This document shows, piece after piece, positions 57,654 to 64,000 of a stretch of DNA of 64,000 nucleotides (position 1 is its first letter; every line of letters starts with the position of its first letter). Source of the stretch: a virus; the IMG/VR virus record IMGVR_UViG_3300050132_000248, positions 1-64,000 of that record; one strand, given 5' to 3'. Position numbers and translations under genes: made by a program. A model generated the notes under the pieces. It saw only the letters and a list, made by a program, of their open reading frames with translations. It ran no database searches and was not told the origin of the DNA.

Positions 57654-58381
57654 TACCTGTAGATAGTTTATTGTATAAAATAGATCAGAAACTAAATAAG
57701 CTATCGACAAACGATCACCAGCGTATTCAATTGGAAGATAAGATATTAGCCTTAAATGAGGCTCAATTAAAACTAATTAAGGAAAAAGTTGATGGTCCTC
57801 CCACTCCTTCAGGAGCAGGAATGGATGCAACAAGAAAGAGATATGAAGATCTTCAGAAACTCATAGAGTATTGGGAAGATCATCCTCTTGATCTAAAACT
57901 CACGAACAAAGAATTAAATAAGTGGACTGCTTCTTTGTCAACTATAAGTCCTGCATATATGCTTTATGTTGATGCATATGTTCTTGCTGATAAAGGAAAA
58001 TGCAAAGACAGGAAAATATGGATAAACAGAGACTTATTGGCTCATGGAGATATTCAGTTTGTATTAAATAATGTTCATTACAAACCATCATTTGAATATC
58101 AGGAGACATGTAGTTATGTAGCTTCAGATCAGATTGACATCTTTACAGATGGTACATTTACACCTACAAAACTATTTCTATCTTATTTACGTTATCCCCT
58201 TTATATAGATAAGGAGGGATATGTAAAATTAAATGGAAAAGATTCTGTCACTCAGGATTGTGAATTAAAGAATTACTTAGAAGATGAACTCGTTGATTTA
58301 GCTGTACAAGATCTTGCTGGCTATACAGAAAATGCAGGTGCAATGAGTACAGCACAAAGTAGAATACAAAAAAATGAATAA
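57650..58381 (+). CDS. Head-completion-like protein, 243 aa
   Basis: It overlaps the previous gene by 4 bases. Residues 5-45 are helical with KLIKEKVDGPPTPSGAGMDA, then YVLADKGKCKDRKIWINRDL and a C-terminal helix with TAQSRIQKNE. Such proteins of 200-250 residues stand at this place in crAss-like phages as ring or head-tail connector proteins; this is inference from order. Confidence 0.5.
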   Translation: MIPVDSLLYKIDQKLNKLSTNDHQRIQLEDKILALNEAQLKLIKEKVDGPPTPSGAGMDATRKRYEDLQKLIEYWEDHPLDLKLTNKELNKWTASLSTISPAYMLYVDAYVLADKGKCKDRKIWINRDLLAHGDIQFVLNNVHYKPSFEYQETCSYVASDQIDIFTDGTFTPTKLFLSYLRYPLYIDKEGYVKLNGKDSVTQDCELKNYLEDELVDLAVQDLAGYTENAGAMSTAQSRIQKNE

Positions 58382-58411
58382 TTTATTATTAACCCTTAAA
58401 TCTTAAACAAA

Positions 58412-59593
58412 ATGGCTGATTTTTCTTTGACTACCGTCTTTGTAGTACCTGTTGGGAACACTGTTCCAAGCACAGGATCTACACAGAATTTGGCTGCTGG
58501 TCAAGTGGGAATTTTTCTCAATGATTACAGTGCTGCAACTGCCGGAAATGTTGCTGCTGCTCCTTATTTCTACATTGCTCAAGGTAGGACTAACACCTAT
58601 CTGCAAGGTAGTAAACGCTCTGCTAAAATAAAAGGTTGTCCTTCAGGAACTGGCTGCAATAGCAATGTAACTGAATGGTACAAGGTAACAGGATGCCCTA
58701 CACCAGTTAATCAGATAATTGATATTGGTAGTTGGAATGTACAATGTGGTGATATAGTCACATTAACAATTCGTGCTCATTCAAGTTATATTGATACTCT
58801 GTATTTCAATGGTTTAACTCGTAGTGTAACTGTTAATGCTCCTTGTTGTGCATGTGGTGCAGATCCTTGTACTCAAGTTGATTACAATGCTCTTATTAAT
58901 GCATTCATTGTAAAACTGAATGCTACTGCTTCTGATTTCCTATTACCCGGAAGTACAGGAAGTAATCCTGATAATATTTATTTGTCACAATTCTTCACCT
59001 TCACTAATGTTGGTGGAACAGTTTTGGAAATCCAAGGTAAACCTCTTACCAAATATGGTCAGCCTTGTGATGTCTCTGCTTTTCCATTTGAATATGACAG
59101 AATGTGGTTCAGGACATTTGTTTATAGTGGACCTGCTACTACAGCTGACTTTATTGTTAGTGATGCTTGTAACATCGTAGCTACATCTACAACTACACAG
59201 AACTCCAACTTTGCAAAAGGTACTGATGCTGAAATTCAACAGTTGGAAAAGAATTATTACAGTTATCAGGCTGGTTATCTGAAACATATGTATAGGTTGA
59301 TGGGATACAATGGTAACTATGAAGATTGGGTTACTGCTGGAACTATCTATAATACATATTATATCAAATTCAATGGACTTGATAGAAATGAAGAAAATTG
59401 GGGTGACTATATTCCTGAGGATAGTATGGTGATAATTGCTGTTCAGAAGAGTAGTGCTGCAGAGACAGCTATTGTAAATATTCTTACACCTGCTCTTGGT
59501 TCTCCTACTGACGATAGTGGTGCATGTATTACTACAACATCTACTACTACAATTGCTCCAACAACTACTACTACAACCACTGGGATAGGCTAA
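58412..59593 (+). CDS. Abundant structural protein (auxiliary or fibre), Cys/Thr-rich
   Basis: 393 residues. A beta-rich N-terminal half (WYKVTGCPTPVNQIIDIGSW and CGDIVTLTIRAHSSYIDTL) with a CCACGADPC cluster near 147-155, then SDFLLPGSTGSNPDNIYLSQ and a tail of nearly pure Thr (TTTSTTTIAPTTTTTTTGIG). It has the same type of leader as the capsid gene and a very strong terminator, so high expression is likely. A capsid decoration or tail role is open. Confidence 0.6.
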   Translation: MADFSLTTVFVVPVGNTVPSTGSTQNLAAGQVGIFLNDYSAATAGNVAAAPYFYIAQGRTNTYLQGSKRSAKIKGCPSGTGCNSNVTEWYKVTGCPTPVNQIIDIGSWNVQCGDIVTLTIRAHSSYIDTLYFNGLTRSVTVNAPCCACGADPCTQVDYNALINAFIVKLNATASDFLLPGSTGSNPDNIYLSQFFTFTNVGGTVLEIQGKPLTKYGQPCDVSAFPFEYDRMWFRTFVYSGPATTADFIVSDACNIVATSTTTQNSNFAKGTDAEIQQLEKNYYSYQAGYLKHMYRLMGYNGNYEDWVTAGTIYNTYYIKFNGLDRNEENWGDYIPEDSMVIIAVQKSSAAETAIVNILTPALGSPTDDSGACITTTSTTTIAPTTTTTTTGIG

Positions 59594-59610
59594 CTAAATA
59601 ATTAACTTAT

Positions 59611-59662
59611 AAGAACCGTTAAGGGTAAGGGGATTCCCAAATTCCTTAACGGTTCTTTTTTT
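59611..59662 (+). terminator. Very strong intrinsic terminator
   Basis: AAGAACCGTTAAGG (59611-59624) pairs fully with CCTTAACGGTTCTT (59644-59657), followed by T5. It lies 18 bases after the stop and ends the transcript of the structural gene. The stem is 14 bp. Confidence 0.85.
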
Positions 59663-59675
59663 AAATAAAACAACA

Positions 59676-60224
59676 ATGGCAAACATCATAAATATATTAA
59701 CCATTCCTACTTATGACCTTAATACATTAGCTGTTGTTGACAACTCAGTGTATGATGGCACACCTCCTTCTGTTACATTAACAATAGATGTACCTGGATT
59801 TGGACAAGCTATGGGATTGGCTTTTAATGTTAATTCTGTAAATATTTATAACTCAATAAACTTGGGTATATCTTCAGCACTTGAACCTCTTCCTGATGGT
59901 AATTATTGCATCTCATATATGATAACTGGAAATCCTGTTCCAGCGATAGAGAAGAGAATAATGAGAGTTGATAGGCTTCAGCAAAAATTTGATGAAGCTT
60001 TTCTTACCCTTGATATGATGGAAAATGATAGAGCAATAAAGACGCAATCAAAAATTGATCTTATGAGCATTTATTTCTTCATACAGGGAGCAATTGCTTC
60101 AGCAAATAATTGTGCTGTTGCAGAGGCAACCAAACTTTATATTCAAGCAGACAGGATGTTGAATTCATTTATAGGAAAGAATTGTGGATCTTCAGGAAAC
60201 AATTACATTATAAATTTTTCATAA
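59676..60224 (+). CDS. Structural protein with helical C-terminus, 182 aa
   Basis: The N-terminal 90 residues look like a beta sandwich (LTIPTYDLNTLAVVDNSVYD, then PSVTLTIDVPGFGQAMGLAF). The C-terminal half is helical (VDRLQQKFDEAFLTLDMMEN, SIYFFIQGAIASANNCAVAE). I recall this combination in the crAss-like tail/connector region but cannot name the protein. It follows the strong terminator with a 13-base gap. Confidence 0.6.
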   Translation: MANIINILTIPTYDLNTLAVVDNSVYDGTPPSVTLTIDVPGFGQAMGLAFNVNSVNIYNSINLGISSALEPLPDGNYCISYMITGNPVPAIEKRIMRVDRLQQKFDEAFLTLDMMENDRAIKTQSKIDLMSIYFFIQGAIASANNCAVAEATKLYIQADRMLNSFIGKNCGSSGNNYIINFS

Positions 60225-60225
60225 T

Positions 60226-60363
60226 ATGAAGTGTATAGGATGCCACAAATCAGTTTCATGCAGTTGCCAATTAGTAGATGGCTTATGCTTACAATGTAGA
60301 AAACTTAAGAAAGGAATAATCAATGCTGCACTCACGACTTACAAATTGTTCAGGAGCTACTGA
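60226..60363 (+). CDS. Small zinc-finger protein, 45 aa
   Basis: MKCIGCHKSVSCSCQLVDGL and CLQCRKLKKG give C-x2-C, C-x-C and C-x2-C, probably one or two zinc sites. It starts one base after the previous stop and overlaps the next gene by 41 bases. A tiny zinc protein at this spot is plausible as a conserved gene. The function is unknown. Confidence 0.6.
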   Translation: MKCIGCHKSVSCSCQLVDGLCLQCRKLKKGIINAALTTYKLFRSY

Positions 60364-60919
60364 CATATCTATATTATTAAATGATATAGATTGCAAGTTG
60401 GTAAAACTTGGGAATGCATTATATGGGAATGCAGTCTATATGATGAATAATGATATTTCAGCAGTTGACATAATTGATTTATTAACATACAAAAGAATTC
60501 TTACCTTTAAACAGGTAAATCCTAATTATGCTTCAGTTGGAAGTTCATGGGGAGCAGAAATGATTGGTGATGTTATTCAATGGAACCAAACCAATCTTAT
60601 TTATAGAACACCTTACATCTTCTGGTGGAACAGAATAATCAAAGATGCTATTTCAACAGATACAATATTTCCTGATCTTATTCCACAAAAGACAGTTATC
60701 ACCACCATTAGTGTTGATAATTTAACTACTAATGGATTTCAACTTGTCATTCAGTTATCAGACACTACTGAGTTACTTAATGAATATATAAATCCATCTG
60801 GATTTTTAACATTAACACTTAACACACCAGTTAATTCATTGAGTGGAATTAATATCACATCTCCTTCATGGAATGGTGCAGAAATAAATCTTTCACTAAC
60901 TATTGAAAATCCATTTTAA
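60323..60919 (+). CDS. Virion protein, 198 aa
   Basis: The N-terminal CSGATDISILLNDIDCKLVK segment looks conserved and needs the start inside the zinc-finger gene. NYASVGSSWGAEMIGDVIQW is in the middle and IVIQLSDTTELL-type strands follow. Probably a tail or connector component by position. The next gene starts directly at its stop. Confidence 0.55.
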   Translation: MLHSRLTNCSGATDISILLNDIDCKLVKLGNALYGNAVYMMNNDISAVDIIDLLTYKRILTFKQVNPNYASVGSSWGAEMIGDVIQWNQTNLIYRTPYIFWWNRIIKDAISTDTIFPDLIPQKTVITTISVDNLTTNGFQLVIQLSDTTELLNEYINPSGFLTLTLNTPVNSLSGINITSPSWNGAEINLSLTIENPF

Positions 60920-63900
60920 ATGAGAAAGATTTTAATATTTATATTGCTTTTATGGACAGGATTTCTTGTTGCTCAGAATCCTTTTAAAACTTCTAAGCTA
61001 ACTACTCCACTTATTTTTATACCTGATAATATAACTGCTCCTTCTCCTTCAACAGATTTTATATATCATATAGGGAGTGGTCTTTACTGGGGTAATCAAC
61101 TTCTTAATTTTGATACAACAGGAGTTGCAAAGAGAGGATGGGTAACAGCTACTTTTGAACCTAAGTTGGGAAATCCTCTTGTGAATGGATGTATATTATC
61201 TTCTACAACAGGAGGGTTAAGATCATGGATTCCTAAAAGTGGTATAATAGACACTACAATTTTAACAACCCTCTGGCATTTCAATCATTATGCTACATGG
61301 ACAGACAATGGCAATAATAAGCAAACCAGCAAGAGGGATACTGTACAAGTAGAATTTCTCAAACTTCCTAATGATGGACTTTCTGCAATAGACTTTGATA
61401 ATTACGATAGCACAACTATTTACAGTGATCGAAGTGGAAATTTGGTTTTATCAACCGATATGTACAATGGAAATTATTTTAATTTATCCAGACCAGCACC
61501 AGGTTATTCTGGATTCAGGATAGCAGCTCAAAATAAAATGAGCCCGATTACCGAAGAAATAAGTGGCAATTCAAATTTCGATAACCCATTTATAGATTTG
61601 TCTATTGTTTCAAAGGGTGAAAATACTTCTGATTTAAGATTTGATTCAACCGGAATGTGTTTTTACTTTTCAACACCCGGAATACATAGAATGAATTTAA
61701 TGAAAGACACGTTACCTTGTGATACCATATTTTCAAAACACTTAAAACTTGAAGATTTGTCAGGTTCAGGAACTTCATTGGGATTGGATTCTCACAATAA
61801 CGTAATAAAGACAAGTGTTGGTGATTATGATTCCATCTGGACTGAAGATTTAACATTAGGTCACCATTGGTTATATTTAAGACGTTTTAATGATAGTGTG
61901 GGAATAGGACTATCGCAACCAACTGCTAAATTAGACGTAAACGGAGAAATTAAAGCAACTGTAAATAGTGGGGATGCCATAAATGCAACTTCAATAACAG
62001 GAATTGGAGTTTATGCTAATGCTCCTGACAATGTAGGTGTATGGGGTGCGTCTTATAATGGTTCTGGGGTATATGGTTCTTCTACAAATAGCTATGGGGT
62101 ATACGGAAATAGTTATGCAAGCGATGGAGTTAAAGGCATTTCAATAACAGGATTTGCGGGTGAATTTATTGGTCTTACAAAGATGGATAGTGTTATTATT
62201 ACCCACGTCAAACTTCGCACAGGATTAGATACTATAATGGTAATAAATCACGATAGCTTGTATAAGCAACTATTACCCACCATCCCTGCTGGACAGATTC
62301 AATCTGATTGGAACCAGACAAATAATGTTTATCTCGACTTCATTAAGAATAAACCCAACCTTTCAATTTATCGTACATTGGGTAATCATGATTCACTTTC
62401 ACAGTTAAAGGAAAAAAGTTATAATGATCTGACTGATAAACCATCTTTCGTTAGCGGAACTGGCCCCCAAAATTATTTACCAGTGTGGTTATCAGGAGGA
62501 ATAAGTTTAGGTACGAGTATAATAAGTACAACGGGAACAGATATAACTTCTATTTCTACTTATAAAGGATTACATTCTGATGGACATAATATTTTTATGG
62601 GTGGTGGTGGTCAAAATTCCATAGGACAAGTGGGGTCAACTTATCTTGGAAGTAATAATACTGTTTATGGGAATCAATCTTTTATGAATAATACTAATGG
62701 TTATATGAATGTCGCCATTGGTAATACATCGTTATATAGTAATACAACGGGGATTGGTAATGTCGCCATTGGCGGTCAATCTTTGTTTAACAATAGTACA
62801 GGAAATTATAATATTGCCATTGGCTATGGTTCAATGATGCCTTCTAATGGTGACAATAATACTGCTATTGGGAAATCAACACTTATGACTAATACCACTG
62901 GAAGTCATAATACAGCAATAGGGTTTTTTTCTATGGAGGGAAACGAAACAGGATTTTATAATACCGCAATTGGAGAAAATAGTTTGGGAGAAGTATTATA
63001 TGGTTGGGGTAATACAGGATTGGGTAGTTATTCTTTATGGTTAAATTTTAATGGAAGTGACAATATTGGAATAGGAGATAGTGCTGGATTTAATGAAACA
63101 AGTTCATTTAATCTTTATATTGGTAAAGGAGATTCTACGACAGCTCCTATTTATGGAAAAATGTCTAAAAACAGATACAGAATAAACGGCAATTTACTTG
63201 TAAAAACCATTCCAATAGCAGGTTCACGGCCCAATTATGTTTTATCTCCAGACGCAAATAATAATATACAAAAATATTCATTTCCTTCTTATTCAGCCGG
63301 ATATGGATTAGGACTATCAGGAACTACCTTCTATAATTCACGTTATTGGGGAACACAGGATAGTCTTAAAACATCATTATCGGGATTGGTATTGGCAACA
63401 GCAGGTAAGCTGACAGCAATTACTAATAATTCTTCAAATTGGGATAGCGGATATGCTTACCGATTGACAGGAGCAACAGGTTCAGCACCCTTGACATTGG
63501 GATTAAGTGGTAATGCTTTAACAGGTTCGATAGATACCTCAACAGCAAAGACAGGTTTGGCAAACTTATATCAACTTGGATTGAAGGCTAATAAAGCCAC
63601 TACGATAACAATAAACGGAACAGGGTATGATCTATCCACCAATAGGAGTTGGTCTATTGCAGGTAGTGATACTTCGTTACTCAAGCACAAAAATGATACC
63701 GTGAATACCAAAACCGGATTCACTACTTTATACCAAAACGGTTTGAAGGCAAACAAATCAACCATCTTAACTATTAATGGTACGGCATACGATATTTCGG
63801 CTAATAGAAGCTGGACAATTGCCACTACCGACACCTCGCTTTTGAAGCACAAAAACGACAGTATAAATGCAAAGACAGGGTTCACTACCTTGTACCAAAA

Positions 63901-64000
63901 TAGTCTAAAGCAGAATAAGATCACCACTTCAGCCGACACTTCTAAGTTTGCATGGCATGACTTAACTATGCACAAAATTTATTACAGTAATATTCAGGCT
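60920..64000 (+). CDS. Fibre-like protein with signal-peptide start and YadA-like repeats (incomplete)
   Basis: Open frame of at least 1027 codons, running past the window end. It starts MRKILIFILLLWTGFLVAQ, a typical signal peptide, overlapping the preceding stop by one base. AKLDVNGEIKATV (about residue 335-347) is typical of fibres. Residues near 590-720 repeat NxAIGxxSLxxNTTGxx N (YadA-like head, trimeric beta-roll). Near 870-1000 there are three copies of about 55 residues with T-K-T-G...LY-Q and SLLKHKND. Likely receptor-binding fibre; the signal peptide is odd. Confidence 0.75.
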   Translation, partial: MRKILIFILLLWTGFLVAQNPFKTSKLTTPLIFIPDNITAPSPSTDFIYHIGSGLYWGNQLLNFDTTGVAKRGWVTATFEPKLGNPLVNGCILSSTTGGLRSWIPKSGIIDTTILTTLWHFNHYATWTDNGNNKQTSKRDTVQVEFLKLPNDGLSAIDFDNYDSTTIYSDRSGNLVLSTDMYNGNYFNLSRPAPGYSGFRIAAQNKMSPITEEISGNSNFDNPFIDLSIVSKGENTSDLRFDSTGMCFYFSTPGIHRMNLMKDTLPCDTIFSKHLKLEDLSGSGTSLGLDSHNNVIKTSVGDYDSIWTEDLTLGHHWLYLRRFNDSVGIGLSQPTAKLDVNGEIKATVNSGDAINATSITGIGVYANAPDNVGVWGASYNGSGVYGSSTNSYGVYGNSYASDGVKGISITGFAGEFIGLTKMDSVIITHVKLRTGLDTIMVINHDSLYKQLLPTIPAGQIQSDWNQTNNVYLDFIKNKPNLSIYRTLGNHDSLSQLKEKSYNDLTDKPSFVSGTGPQNYLPVWLSGGISLGTSIISTTGTDITSISTYKGLHSDGHNIFMGGGGQNSIGQVGSTYLGSNNTVYGNQSFMNNTNGYMNVAIGNTSLYSNTTGIGNVAIGGQSLFNNSTGNYNIAIGYGSMMPSNGDNNTAIGKSTLMTNTTGSHNTAIGFFSMEGNETGFYNTAIGENSLGEVLYGWGNTGLGSYSLWLNFNGSDNIGIGDSAGFNETSSFNLYIGKGDSTTAPIYGKMSKNRYRINGNLLVKTIPIAGSRPNYVLSPDANNNIQKYSFPSYSAGYGLGLSGTTFYNSRYWGTQDSLKTSLSGLVLATAGKLTAITNNSSNWDSGYAYRLTGATGSAPLTLGLSGNALTGSIDTSTAKTGLANLYQLGLKANKATTITINGTGYDLSTNRSWSIAGSDTSLLKHKNDTVNTKTGFTTLYQNGLKANKSTILTINGTAYDISANRSWTIATTDTSLLKHKNDSINAKTGFTTLYQNSLKQNKITTSADTSKFAWHDLTMHKIYYSNIQA

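Noticed and set aside
63571-63975. Minus-strand open frame of 134 codons
   Set aside because: It is antisense to the fibre gene repeats, which run open to the window end on the plus strand.

Overview
The window looks like about two thirds of a large, AT-rich, double-stranded DNA phage of the crAss-like type (Crassvirales or a close relative) infecting a Bacteroidota host. Three things support this. The layout is bipolar, with one long minus-strand block of replication and accessory genes and one plus-strand virion block. The gene run before the large terminase (winged-helix protein, IHF-like protein, Cys-rich protein) followed by terminase, portal, acidic scaffold-like protein and major capsid protein matches what I remember of these phages. 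The visible promoters fit the Bacteroidota pattern TTG/TTTG - N19-20 - TAnnTTTG (47497-47526 and 3966-3997). No integrase, lysogeny repressor, tRNA or CRISPR array was seen. TAA, TAG and TGA all end genes, so there is no sign of stop-codon reassignment. Family assignments come from motif reading and memory, not from searches.

Layout. 30-598 (+): the end of a plus-strand block with three tiny, very basic Lys/Pro-rich proteins. 591-47247 (-): a nearly gapless block with many ATGA overlaps. In order of coordinate it holds a surface-modification cassette (methyltransferase, GT2-like and GT6-like glycosyltransferases), a RepL-like winged-helix protein with an operator array, RecA, a PD-(D/E)XK exonuclease, an HNH protein, an rIIB/rIIA pair, uracil-DNA glycosylase, a WGR-DNA ligase fusion, a free-standing homing endonuclease, a DnaG-type primase, a putative ssDNA-binding protein, a Sak4-like ATPase, an SF2 helicase, a DnaB-type helicase split by an intein, RtcB RNA ligase and a family B DNA polymerase. 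From about 35 to 46 kb come many small accessory, membrane and lipoprotein genes. Several of these were recovered here although they encode fewer than 60 residues.

42.5-47.5 kb is the regulatory and structured part. It contains two cloverleaf-shaped inverted-repeat elements with the same closing stem (42647-42736 and 46561-46684), other large hairpins, a cluster of ATTGATAT palindromes and a GC-block-rich divergent promoter region at 47248-47556. 47557-64000 (+) is the packaging and virion module. It ends in an incomplete fibre-like gene that runs off the window with YadA-like repeats and an N-terminal signal-peptide-like segment.

How the parts work together. Primase, DnaB, PolB, ligase, UDG, the SSB-like protein, RecA, the exonuclease and the Sak4-like ATPase make a nearly self-sufficient replication and recombination system. 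rIIA/rIIB, RtcB, the Imm5-like Ala-rich protein and small membrane proteins are likely host-interaction genes. The glycosylation cassette probably modifies a surface structure. The least explained and most interesting signals are the paired cloverleaf elements, the homing endonuclease that carries a copy of the primase C-terminus, the uracil glycosylase without its usual catalytic Asp, and the fibre with a signal peptide.
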